From: Comamonas endophytica
GTDB lineage: Bacteria > Pseudomonadota > Gammaproteobacteria > Burkholderiales > Burkholderiaceae_C
Reading direction: 5' to 3'
DNA length: 64,000 nucleotides
Assembly (NCBI RefSeq): GCF_023634805.2
Contig: NZ_CP106883.1
Coordinates: forward strand, 62,001 to 126,000
Below, one piece after another: positions 1 to 8,399 of the stretch. Positions within the stretch are counted from its first letter, which is position 1. Each line of letters opens with the position of its first letter. The translations under genes and the position numbers were made by a program. The notes beneath the pieces are model-generated. The model saw only the letters and a program-made list of their open reading frames with translations, did not search any database and had not been told where the DNA came from.

Positions 1-786
1 CTGGAGCTGCTTGCTCCGGCCGCTATCAAACAGTCGGCGGTACTTCATCGAAAACTGTTCAAAGCTAATCACGATAGACTCGCCGTTTTTAATGGCGATA
101 AAGTTTTCACTTTTTATATTTGAGTCTAGTCTTTCGAAGACGAAGTCAATTTTTTCCTCGGAGATGATTTTTTCGCGTAGTGCTTGTTTGCATCGTTGAA
201 TGATGTCATCAACCTCCAGTTCGAATTTTAAATTACGGAGGAACGCATCCAACACCATCTTTTCGAGCTTCCCCACCGTGCGGATATAACCTTTAATGGT
301 GCCGTCTTCCGTTTTTTCCTCTAAGTACTTGAGATGTTTTTGGATAGCTTTGAGGTCGCACACACCATCCTGGAATTCCGCGACCTTCGCAATAAACTCG
401 TTCTTCGTGGAAAGCGACTTGTTAGTTACCAAGTGGAACTCGGTTCTTCGGACGTAATCAAGTTGCTGAGGAAGACCCATTCGACCTTCAGCTTTGTCGA
501 CAATGATTTCCGCCCAGTTACGCATGGTCTTCCAAAGGTCACTGTCCAGTTCAGTGAGCGCAATGGCTCCCCCCTCAGCGTTTTTCCTTACCGTATGCTT
601 GATTTGAAATAGGATGTTGAAGTCGGCGTCCAGCTCGCTATGTACGTCGTCCTTGACCTCAAGTCCGACAGTCTGTCCCGTCTTCAAATTAAGAATGCGA
701 TACAGGAAATAGTAGTACTGAAAATCAAATCCAATACTCTTATCGTCAGCTTTGGTTTTTTCGCTAAAACTTCTTTCGTCTGACAT
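1..786 (-). CDS. Probable DUF4297/Cap4-like dsDNA nuclease, C-terminus cut off by the window edge
   Basis: An uninterrupted reading frame of 262 codons runs leftward from an ATG at 786 off the window edge, so only the N-terminal part is visible. Residues about 17-80 have the layout of the PD-(D/E)xK-type nuclease domain of the DUF4297/Cap4 group: an aromatic helix (FDFQYYYFLYRIL), then GLEVKDDVH, then FQIKH, then a segment containing LWKTMRNWAEII. The E...DD...QIKH spacing would supply the metal-binding and catalytic residues. The rest looks helical and is unassigned. Proteins of this kind are nuclease effectors of CBASS, ABC-3C and related defence systems, but the missing C-terminus and partners prevent naming a system. 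It is divergent from the HEPN/Toprim gene. Family assignment is by motif recognition only. Confidence 0.6.
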   Translation of the reverse strand, partial: MSDERSFSEKTKADDKSIGFDFQYYYFLYRILNLKTGQTVGLEVKDDVHSELDADFNILFQIKHTVRKNAEGGAIALTELDSDLWKTMRNWAEIIVDKAEGRMGLPQQLDYVRRTEFHLVTNKSLSTKNEFIAKVAEFQDGVCDLKAIQKHLKYLEEKTEDGTIKGYIRTVGKLEKMVLDAFLRNLKFELEVDDIIQRCKQALREKIISEEKIDFVFERLDSNIKSENFIAIKNGESIVISFEQFSMKYRRLFDSGRSKQLQ

Positions 787-1036
787 TTTGCCGAGTCCAG
801 TTCTCTTTATTTGACCTCGCCTGCGCCGCTGCCGCCATTACTTTACATTAGACGGCAGGAAGCCCCCGAATTTACTTTTTTATGTTGTATAAAAGCGATT
901 TCACGTAAGATGATACTGTGTCGATTGATTTTTGTTTTCATGTTAGTCCGCACTCTTAGTCGAGTATTTGAAGCATTGTCGGTTTTTACTATGCCCTTGG
1001 GGGGCGGTGCCAAGGCCGAAGCAATTTGAACTACTT

Positions 1037-2347
1037 ATGAGCACTCCCATCACCTTGACCGTGGGCGACATCGATCTCACCTACAACACACACCACATCG
1101 GCATGGATCATGGCATGCTGTTTCAGGAAGCGGACCGTCAACGTCGACGGCATCCCTACATCGATTACGAGTACTGCGAGCAGCATCAAGAAGATGTCAC
1201 CCAAAACGAACTGTGCTTTTGCCGCAGTCTTGGCTCTATGGTGTCACGGCTCGAACTGCTGGGATACACATTGAGCGCAATCAAGTCGGAATACGAAACG
1301 CAAGCCAAGCAAAACAACGACCTAGAAACCGATCTCGCAGCAGATGACACCTTCGACAAACCCAACCATTTCACATTCGACCAGCTCGTTGAATTCATCC
1401 GTGCGCATGCTGTACGTGACCTGAACAATGAATCCATTGATGACTATGAAGCCGAGCTTGCTGAGGGACGAGGTCGATTTGCCGGCGCGCTTACGGCCGC
1501 TAGGCCTGACCTGAAGGACTATGAACGAGATATGCGTTTCCATTCGGAACGCAGTCACTTCGGCGCTCTCATCGAATTCCTAGACCCCTACTCGACGCTA
1601 CGAATGCTGGCGGAAAATCCGGCAAATTTAGATCTAGAAGTTGTCTGGGACTACGGGAATTTCGTCGATGCCGGCTGGGCGAAAAACGAAGACTTCGTTG
1701 CCGGAGCACGGCGTCACCAAACTTACCTGATCGCGACTGAGGGATCTTCCGATACTCACATCCTAAAGCGCGGATTCGCGCTACTACGACCAGACATTGA
1801 AGACTTCTTCCGTTTCATTGACATCGAGGAGCGGCACCCATTCTCTGGCACGGGCAATCTGGCCAAATTTGCCGAGGGATTGGTCAAGATTGACGTTCAC
1901 AACCGCGTGGTTTTTCTTTTCGATAACGACGCCGAGGGAATCGACGCTTTTCGTGGCTTACAGCGCTTCAACTTTCCGGTGAACATGCGGGCAATGGTAT
2001 TGCCTGATCTCGACGAACTCCGCGATTTCCCGGCGCATGGACCAAGCGGTGTCGTGAGCGCAGACATCAATGGGCGCGCGGCAGCCATCGAATGCTATCT
2101 TGACTTGCGGCTGAAGAGCCGTCCAGCTGCTCAAGTCAGGTGGACGAACTACAAGGAGTCGCTAGGCATCTATCAAGGCGCGCTTAACTTCAAAGAAAGC
2201 TATACCAAAGCCTTCTATGAAGTGTCTCTAGAAGCCATTGCATCAGGCGCATATGACGCCAGTAAGCTGCGCGCGGTGCTTGCAGCACTTTTAGGACAAT
2301 GTAGCGAAATGGCGACACAAATGCTCTACCCATCTCGAGCTAACTAG
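1037..2347 (+). CDS. HEPN/Toprim-associated domain protein (putative defence nuclease)
   Basis: Encodes 436 aa from the ATG at 1037; the open frame extends to 968, but the earlier segment (rich in Cys, Pro and Arg) looks non-coding. A Toprim-like core is visible: ATEGSSD at about 232-238 (acidic motif 1) and FLFDNDAEG at about 293-301 (DxD motif), with hydrophobic strands around both. The N-terminal half is acidic and helical and fits the HEPN/Toprim N-terminal domain that accompanies this type. Toprim folds bind Mg2+ and act in nucleases and topoisomerases, and this family is typically found in defence islands. No obvious partner gene sits with it, because the next gene is an IS30 transposase on the other strand. 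Function is inferred from fold and context. Confidence 0.7.
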   Translation: MSTPITLTVGDIDLTYNTHHIGMDHGMLFQEADRQRRRHPYIDYEYCEQHQEDVTQNELCFCRSLGSMVSRLELLGYTLSAIKSEYETQAKQNNDLETDLAADDTFDKPNHFTFDQLVEFIRAHAVRDLNNESIDDYEAELAEGRGRFAGALTAARPDLKDYERDMRFHSERSHFGALIEFLDPYSTLRMLAENPANLDLEVVWDYGNFVDAGWAKNEDFVAGARRHQTYLIATEGSSDTHILKRGFALLRPDIEDFFRFIDIEERHPFSGTGNLAKFAEGLVKIDVHNRVVFLFDNDAEGIDAFRGLQRFNFPVNMRAMVLPDLDELRDFPAHGPSGVVSADINGRAAAIECYLDLRLKSRPAAQVRWTNYKESLGIYQGALNFKESYTKAFYEVSLEAIASGAYDASKLRAVLAALLGQCSEMATQMLYPSRAN

Positions 2348-2528
2348 TTAGGGGCCTAAAGTGAATGATAAAACTCGAAGACCAATTTGTACTCTCGTCC
2401 ACGAGCGACACTGAGTATTGCAAGGCTTGGCAGGGGAGGTCAGCCTAACTCAATCAAACCAACTCCTTTAAGTAACGGTAAGTCAAACGGTTATCGCTAG
2501 CTATTCTTGCCAAGTGGCAGCTCTCGAC

Positions 2529-2555
2529 TGTGGATTCAACCGATCGACGCAACAC
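2529..2555. repeat. Left terminal inverted repeat of the IS30 element
   Basis: Begins TGTGGATTCAACCGATC and matches the reverse complement of 3728-3754 at 25 of 27 positions. It overlaps the transposase stop codon. Confidence 0.9.
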
Positions 2556-3696
2556 ATTCATCGAACATCTCGGCAGGTGTCCGGTATCCCAGCGTTTTGC
2601 GTGGGCGTTGATTGAGTTGCCTGGCAATCGCATCCAGGCTGTCTTGTGAGTATCCAGACAGATCAATGCCTTTGGGAAGGTACTGGCGAAGCAATCCGTT
2701 CGTGTTTTCATTGGTGCCGCGCTGCCAAGGATTCTGCGGATCGCAGAAGTAGACCTGGATGTCGGTGGCCACGGTGAATCGCTTGTGCCCCGCCATTTCC
2801 GATCCCCGATCCCAGGTCAAGGAGCGGTAGAGCTGCTGCGGCAAGGTTTGTGCATGTCTGGCCAGCGCCGCAACCACGGTGTACGAGTCCTTGTCCACCA
2901 GCTTGACCAACATCACGTAGCGCGTGTGCCGCTCCACCAGCGTCGCAATCTGGCTGTAGGCATCGCCGAACAACAGATCACCCTCCCAGTGGCCCGGCAC
3001 TGCCCGATCCTTTATGCAGGCAGGACGCTCGCTGATGGGCACTGCATCGACGATCCGACCATGGATGGGTGTCTTCTGGGTGTGGTGGCGTGAGCGACGC
3101 ATCCCTCTGGTGCGCCGCAAGTGTTCCAGAAGCTCTTTCTTCAAGGCTCCGCGTGTTTGGACGAATAGCGTGCGGTAGATGGCTTCGTGAGACACCTGTA
3201 AATCCTTGTCGCCCGGGTAAGTTCGTCGGAGCCACCCCGCTATTTGCTCGGGGGACCACTGACTTTGCAATTTAACCGTCACGATGTGAGCCAGCGCAGG
3301 GTTGTTGGCCAACTGGCACATCTTTGGGCGACGCGCTCGCTCCCAGGCGGTTTCATCAGCCTTCGCTGCCCGGTAGCAAGTCTTGCCGCCATTGCGCAGG
3401 AGTTCACGGCTGATGGTGGATGCTGCTCGTTTCAAGCGCCTGGCAACGCAACGGATAGATTCACCTGCTGCCAAGGCCCTGGAGATCTCTTCGCGCTCAG
3501 GCATGGTCAATGCCAAGCGAGACCGATGCCTGGCTGGTGGTCGAATGCCACCCGTCGCACTCAGGATGGTGTGAATGGAGGTGTGCGGCCGGTCAAACAG
3601 CTTGCCAATCTCGTGCAAGGTATCGCCAGCTTTCCAGCGATCCCACATCAGGGCTTTCTGAGCTTCGGTGTAGTAAATCCGCGGTCTTTGCTTCAT
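2536..3696 (-). CDS. IS30-family DDE transposase
   Basis: Encodes 386 aa from the ATG at 3696, which has an AAGGAG ribosome site seven bases upstream; the frame also opens at a GTG inside the terminal repeat, which is unlikely as a start. The N-terminus carries a helix-turn-helix (about 10-95) with the IS30-type second HTH around RCVARRLKRAASTISRELLRN. The catalytic core shows HWEGDLL (first Asp), TWDRGSEMAGH (second Asp) and NPWQRGTNENTNGLLRQY (Glu), the IS30 DDE triad, followed by the conserved NQRPRKTLGYRTPAE region. It appears intact and should be able to move the element. Confidence 0.95.
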   Translation of the reverse strand: MKQRPRIYYTEAQKALMWDRWKAGDTLHEIGKLFDRPHTSIHTILSATGGIRPPARHRSRLALTMPEREEISRALAAGESIRCVARRLKRAASTISRELLRNGGKTCYRAAKADETAWERARRPKMCQLANNPALAHIVTVKLQSQWSPEQIAGWLRRTYPGDKDLQVSHEAIYRTLFVQTRGALKKELLEHLRRTRGMRRSRHHTQKTPIHGRIVDAVPISERPACIKDRAVPGHWEGDLLFGDAYSQIATLVERHTRYVMLVKLVDKDSYTVVAALARHAQTLPQQLYRSLTWDRGSEMAGHKRFTVATDIQVYFCDPQNPWQRGTNENTNGLLRQYLPKGIDLSGYSQDSLDAIARQLNQRPRKTLGYRTPAEMFDECVASIG

Positions 3697-3727
3697 GCCA
3701 ACACTCCTTCTGCCAGTGGCAGTCATT

Positions 3728-3754
3728 GTGTTGCATCGACCGGTTGAATCCACA
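3728..3754. repeat. Right terminal inverted repeat of the IS30 element
   Basis: The partner of 2529-2555; its reverse complement begins TGTGGATTCAACCGGTC. It lies just upstream of the transposase start, where the element's promoter would be expected. Confidence 0.9.
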
Positions 3755-3919
3755 ACCCATAGCAGCCGTTCGCTGGCACCGGATCGATGTTGCTTTGCTG
3801 CTCAAAGCCGTCTTCCATGACGCATGGGGCGCCTTTACAAGCGTTTTGTGACAGGGGCAACCTATCGGGTCCGTCAGAGGCATTTTTACTGAGCGATGCT
3901 AATGACCTTGGAATGGAAT

Positions 3920-5695
3920 TCAGGATGGTGGCAATGCCCAAAGCTCTTCCAGGTTGACGTCATCGCTGCTGGGACGATGTTCCTTAAGTAGCGGGTCTAT
4001 CTTCAGGATCATAGGCAGGTCAAATGCAGTACCTGTAACCACGCAACAGCCCTTAGCAAGCGTAGGTATCAGTGCCTTGGAGGATGAGTCTAGTGTGCTG
4101 ATCGTGTTGTCCAGCAACATAAGGTCTCGCTCGTTTACAAGCCGGTGGATAAAGAAATTGTGGATCTGTGAAACGATGGTGGGAGAGATGTCCGCTGGGC
4201 GCTGGCTAGAGAGGGTAAGGTAGACCCCATACTTGCGACCCTCTTTGATGATTTCCTCAAAAAGCTCAAGTCGGTAGTCCTTCCAGATCTCATGCTCACG
4301 AGTGGACTGCTCTGACAGGATGTTATGAGCCTCATCAATGATGAGATGAAGAGTCTTAGTTGGCGGGCTCTTTAGGTTCTCAGAATCCTTGTGGTTCGTA
4401 TAAAAGTTCTTAGCAATAAGTAAAGGCAAGATTTTCTTGATCTCGTTCTTGCACCTCTTGAGCGAGATGACATGCAGAAGATGCGGCGGCGGCGGCACCT
4501 TTACGATTTCAAGCACGTTGCGAAGAGCTGTGATCGATGATTTCGCCCGTGACAGCACAGGCTGAATGTGTTCGTACTGGGCATATCCCAATACCACATC
4601 CGAACACAGTTGAAGGTAGCACCTCAAGATGAGTTCCGTGAACTGATCCAAGTCTTGAACATCTACATACTCATCTAGGATAGGTTTCAGGCAGGCTTCA
4701 AAACCGTCACGGTCAGAGTTGTAAAAGTGGCCGTCAGCATCTTTGAAATACTTGTGCTTAGCGTTGTAGATAATGCCCTTTAGATGTTCCTGCAATTTTT
4801 CGCAATCGATGATCCTGGCTATCTCGCGGCTCAGTTCAAGCGCATCTGGTTTGGGCTCACTGGCACTAAAGGCCTTCTCAAAAGTCTTTTCAATGAAGCG
4901 CTCAAGTGGCACATCCTTAAATTTCTCCTTACCGGTCAGCACGCGTCGCAAGAATGGTTGCTGTGTGTTGGTTGTAGCCTGGAAGAGAAGACTTAGTGTT
5001 TCAGCATCCCAGAAATGAGAAGCTTCAATTTTGAATTTATGCTTGCTCTTCTTGGAATCCAGCACCGTTATCTGCTTTTCCTTTGCGGGCAGGATCTGGT
5101 CTTCGGCGTATTCGCCATTGAAGTCAATGATCACAAACTGGCTCTTGCGTTTGAGAGCGGGAAGTTTCTCATTGAAGAGGGTTGTGTAGAGCTTTGCCAA
5201 TGTGTTGGACTTGCCGCTCCCCGTATTCCCAAAGATTCCAAGGTGGCTGTTAAATATACGTGTCCACGGCAAGTTGATGGACACGTTTTCCTTAAGCATG
5301 GAACCAATTGAAAAATTGCTCTTTCCCTCTGTACCATAGATCTTTCCCACCGTGGGCTCACTAAGCAGGGATGCCTTGTCCCTGATCATTGGCATGTACT
5401 TCACACCCTCAAAGAAATTGTCATCCACGATGTAGCCAATGGGGCGAACATCTATCTTCCGGATGTACTGGGTTTTCTCGGCCTCAGCCTCTATCTTGCG
5501 TTCATCAAGATATTCTCCTTCTACAAGACAGACAATGTCTATGAAACCACGTTGAATAGTAATATGCTCTCTGAGTGAGACGCCCCGATACTTCACGCCG
5601 TCATAGAAAATTGATTCTTGGCTGGATTCTTCAAAGATTCGCAAGGATATGCGGACGCCTGATACGGCAATTACTTCGCCTACGACGATGCTCAT
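3920..5695 (-). CDS. herA: HerA-family hexameric ATPase/translocase of a SIR2-HerA defence module
   Basis: Encodes 591 aa. An N-terminal beta-rich HAS-barrel-like segment precedes a RecA-type ATPase core with Walker A GNTGSGKS (about 158-166), Walker B LHLIIDEAHN (about 447-456) and a later SSQRPADISPTIVSQIHN stretch typical of HerA/FtsK-type motors. HerA proteins form hexameric DNA translocases. Its start codon overlaps the stop of the upstream SIR2 gene by four bases (ATGA), so the two are translationally coupled. SIR2-HerA pairs are a described anti-phage system in which the two proteins assemble into a large complex with NADase and DNA-degrading activity. Length and order match that system. 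The IS30 element lies 165 bp beyond its stop. Confidence 0.9.
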   Translation of the reverse strand: MSIVVGEVIAVSGVRISLRIFEESSQESIFYDGVKYRGVSLREHITIQRGFIDIVCLVEGEYLDERKIEAEAEKTQYIRKIDVRPIGYIVDDNFFEGVKYMPMIRDKASLLSEPTVGKIYGTEGKSNFSIGSMLKENVSINLPWTRIFNSHLGIFGNTGSGKSNTLAKLYTTLFNEKLPALKRKSQFVIIDFNGEYAEDQILPAKEKQITVLDSKKSKHKFKIEASHFWDAETLSLLFQATTNTQQPFLRRVLTGKEKFKDVPLERFIEKTFEKAFSASEPKPDALELSREIARIIDCEKLQEHLKGIIYNAKHKYFKDADGHFYNSDRDGFEACLKPILDEYVDVQDLDQFTELILRCYLQLCSDVVLGYAQYEHIQPVLSRAKSSITALRNVLEIVKVPPPPHLLHVISLKRCKNEIKKILPLLIAKNFYTNHKDSENLKSPPTKTLHLIIDEAHNILSEQSTREHEIWKDYRLELFEEIIKEGRKYGVYLTLSSQRPADISPTIVSQIHNFFIHRLVNERDLMLLDNTISTLDSSSKALIPTLAKGCCVVTGTAFDLPMILKIDPLLKEHRPSSDDVNLEELWALPPS

Positions 5696-6834
5696 AGAGG
5701 GTCCTCGCCTTCAGCTGGCGCTTCATACTTCTCAGCCTTGAGGGAAAATATGTATTTATTGAAGTTGGTGAAGTCTAGTTTTTCACCATCTGGCGGACCT
5801 ATGACGGTTACGTTCTTCCAGAGCTTGAATTCCTCTCTCAGGCTCTTTGCACTACCCTGGCTGTAACAGCAAATGAATGTCTGAAGCTGCGGGTTAGATA
5901 GGGAGCGTTGCACAAGCTTTCTGATGTGCTCATCGGCAAAAGAAAATCCGAAAGTAATTAGGATGGAATTGGGCTTCTCAAGCTCATAGCTTAAGATCCT
6001 GAGCATCTGGTAGTAATGCTCTTCAAAAACAGTTTCGTGAAATTTCCACTTTGTTGGATTGACGATGGGCAGCTTGTTGTACTCATCCCAGAAATTTTGT
6101 CTTTGTGCCAGCGTGAAACTTATAGGCGGAATTTTCGCCGTGCGACCGCCATCTGTTACAAGATAATCAGAAAACTTACCAATCTTCTCCAGTGTCTTCC
6201 TATGGATCATGTGTTTGAAGTCGTTGGCATAATTGACTTCAATCCTATCGCCACTTTTAGACCAGTAGACAGAACCGTGGAGATGGATAATGTTGAGCTG
6301 CGGAACCCCATAGTTGCTTCGCTCGAAGATACCAGTCTGGCACTGGAAGGTGTTGAAGTTCTTAGCATGAAGGTGCTTCCTGTGAAAGCCTGAAGTGCCA
6401 TCATTGACGACGAAATCATACGAACCCTGCATGAGAATGTTGTCGGCACAATGAGCCAAGCATCCGTCATAGTTGGTAGTGAAGATGTTGATCTTTCGAT
6501 TGAGATCCTTCCTTCTGTCTAGCAGCCCAAGAAGGGTTTTTAGGAAGACTTCATAGTTTTGAAGATTGGCTTTCCCTTTGTCAGATGTGACGGTGCTGGG
6601 CGTAAAGGTTTGAACTGGAAAAATGCACGTGTTGTAGTAATGCATGAACAAGGCAGTTTTTTTATCCTGCCAAGTCTCAAACTTGGTAGCAAGTGTCTCA
6701 ATCGTCTCCCATTCGCCATTTCCCCCCTTGATCGCGAGACCAAGAGTTGGGAACAAATCTGCTGAAGAACCAGAGCCAATGAGTATATTGATGTTCTTGC
6801 TGTAAATGTCCAGTGGATCAATCGATTCAAACAT
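5692..6834 (-). CDS. SIR2-family NADase of a SIR2-HerA defence module
   Basis: Encodes 380 aa. SIR2 signatures occur in order: NAD-binding NILIGSGSSADLFPTLG (about 16-32), INIFTTNYDGCLAH (about 124-137), IIHLHGSVYWS (about 184-194) and LITFGFSFADEHIRKLV (about 306-322). In defence proteins this fold hydrolyses NAD+ rather than deacetylating proteins. An AAAGGGATGGG stretch just upstream of the ATG can serve as ribosome site. It is the first gene of a two-gene operon with herA, and sensing plus abortive-infection killing is the known role of such pairs. The phage trigger cannot be read from sequence. Confidence 0.9.
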   Translation of the reverse strand: MFESIDPLDIYSKNINILIGSGSSADLFPTLGLAIKGGNGEWETIETLATKFETWQDKKTALFMHYYNTCIFPVQTFTPSTVTSDKGKANLQNYEVFLKTLLGLLDRRKDLNRKINIFTTNYDGCLAHCADNILMQGSYDFVVNDGTSGFHRKHLHAKNFNTFQCQTGIFERSNYGVPQLNIIHLHGSVYWSKSGDRIEVNYANDFKHMIHRKTLEKIGKFSDYLVTDGGRTAKIPPISFTLAQRQNFWDEYNKLPIVNPTKWKFHETVFEEHYYQMLRILSYELEKPNSILITFGFSFADEHIRKLVQRSLSNPQLQTFICCYSQGSAKSLREEFKLWKNVTVIGPPDGEKLDFTNFNKYIFSLKAEKYEAPAEGEDPL

Positions 6835-7237
6835 CCCATCCCTTTATATATTTGGTTCCATGGAATCTAGCAAGCAGCGTGGCGACTCATGCCTGCCGAG
6901 CGTCTGCTTCGCTCATTGCCTGTAGCTCCTGCCAGAGATATCGAACTTTCGCCCACATCTGAAACCAATCGTATCTCAACCTTGATCTACATAAAAGCGT
7001 TGCCTCCGTGTGATGCAACAATCAAATGACCGCTGCCAGTCGAAGCGGTCTGTCAGCCCGAAATCCCAGCCGTCAACTACTGGCCGATTGCGGACGCTGA
7101 GTGCACTTTGGCAAACGGTGCCAATGAACAACGCCAAGCTCAGCTACTTAAGCCAATCCCAAATAAGTAACGATAAGCGCCGCTTATAGCAAGCGGACAA
7201 CACCTGGCAACAGAAGATGTTCAGTCTTTATCCACCG
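6835..7237. other. Non-coding stretch upstream of the SIR2-herA operon
   Basis: About 400 bp with no convincing gene. It should contain the leftward SIR2-herA promoter near 6840-6900 (an AT-rich TTTATATATTT lies directly upstream of the SIR2 start). The rest shows no repeat, RNA gene or conserved frame I recognise. It marks the boundary between the defence island and the copper island. Confidence 0.4.
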
Positions 7238-8160
7238 TTGCCCTGATTGAATATCCGCACTTCAACCTGTTCCACTTTGGCGTGCCTTTCACGATCTTCG
7301 GGGCGGCCTGCCCAAGCATGCCCTGTTTGATCTGAAGGTGGTCACTGCGCACAGCAATGCGATGGCAGCCGAGCGGGCGCTGTCAGTGCAGTCCGATGGC
7401 GGGCTGAAACCCGTGCCGCAGGCCGACGTCGTGATCGTGCCGGGCTGGCACGATCGCAAAACTCCACCCCAGGCCGATCTGATACTGGCATTGCGCCAGG
7501 CACATCAGCGCGGAGCCCATGTGGTGGGGTTTGTGCTACCGCGACTATGCGTTCGTCTGTGCTGACTTGCTCGATGGCCGACGCGCCAGCACACACTGGA
7601 TGGCGGAGCAGGACTTCACCCGCCGCTTCGCGCAGGTCCAGCTCGACATGACGCGCTATATGTCGACGACGATCGCTTGATTACATCCGCGGGCACGGGC
7701 GCGGGTCTGGACAGCGCGCAAATACTATGGCCAGAAAATCGCCAACAAAGTCGCGCGCGTCATGGTGGGGCCGCCGCACCGCGAAGGCGGCCAGGCGCAG
7801 TTCATCGAGCAACCTGTGGGTTGCTCCACGCAAGACGCGAGAATCAACCAGCTGCTGGCTCATCTGCGCCAGTACCTCAGTCACGTGCACAGCGTTGATG
7901 CCCTGGCGCAACGCGCCGCGATGAGCCGGCGCACGTTCACCCGCCATTTCAGCAAGGCCACCGGCATATCGCTGGGAGACTGGTTGATCAACGAGCGGCT
8001 GCAGCGCAGGCGGGAGTTGCTAGAGCGCATCTCGCTGCTAGTGGAGGCCATTTCGGGCCTGGTTGGATTCCAGAAGGCCACCTCACTGCCCCAACACTTC
8101 AAGCGCCGCAATCAGGTCAGTCTCAGCGAATGGCGCAGAACCTTTGGACGCGGTGCGTGA
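7238..8160 (+). pseudogene. Decayed GATase1/AraC-family (FtrA-like) transcription regulator
   Basis: Translation in shifting frames reconstructs a regulator of the GlxA/FtrA type. An N-terminal DJ-1/GATase1-like domain begins VALIEYPHFNLFHFGVPFTI and continues, after a shift near 7300, with LPKHALFDLKVVTAHSN and ADVVIVPGWHD. A second shift near 7535 leads into ADLLDGRRASTHWMAEQDF, and more shifts occur before about 7750. The C-terminus is an intact AraC HTH half (7762-8160) with SHVHSVDALAQRAAMSRRTF and the downstream helix-turn-helix. At least three frame breaks make it non-functional as a whole, although the last 132 codons are open. It lies directly before the copper genes in the same orientation and is an old remnant. 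Confidence 0.8.
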
Positions 8161-8217
8161 GCGGCAGAGCCGGGCAACAGAGCCACGAAATCGCGTCGGT
8201 TCCAGCCAAGCCTTGAA

Positions 8218-8310
8218 CTATTCCTCGCCGTGGTTTTCGGCAATGCGGCTGATCATGTCCATCAGCACCTGGCTCATCGCATCGACCTTGCGCGGCCATG
8301 CCATGTGGCA
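8218..8310 (-). pseudogene. Short 3' remnant of an unidentified gene
   Basis: Read leftward, this stretch gives [18 protein letters not shown] followed by IAENHGEE and a TAG stop, an amphipathic helical tail that looks like a real protein C-terminus. Nothing upstream continues it, because the CueR-type copper promoter begins at 8329. It may be the tail of a gene truncated when the copper genes were joined here. I do not recognise the family. Confidence 0.3.
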
Positions 8311-8328
8311 ATGATATGTCTAGGCCCC

Positions 8329-8359
8329 TTGACCTTCCCATTATGGGAAGCTTTAGTCT
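8329..8359 (+). promoter_or_regulatory. CueR-type copper-responsive promoter of the P-type ATPase gene
   Basis: A -35 box TTGACC (8329-8334) and a -10-like TAGTCT (8354-8359) are separated by 19 bp, the overlong spacer of MerR-family promoters. The spacer contains the dyad CTTCCCATTATGGGAAG (8334-8350), the classic CueR operator form. It sits 41 bp before the ATPase start, so starts upstream of 8400 can be excluded. Confidence 0.9.
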
Positions 8360-8399
8360 ACAGGCTGTCGCGCGGCAACGCGCAAAGAAGGAACCGCTC

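Larger units (their letters stand above)
2529..3754. mobile_element. IS30-family insertion sequence, apparently complete
   Basis: A 1.23-kb element bounded by 27-bp terminal inverted repeats (2529-2555 and 3728-3754) that differ at two positions. It contains one intact transposase gene whose stop codon lies inside the left repeat. The dinucleotide AC abuts both outer ends and could be a 2-bp target duplication, which would suit IS30-type elements, though 2 bp is weak evidence. It lies between the HEPN/Toprim gene and the 3' end of herA and does not interrupt a recognisable gene. Confidence 0.9.
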
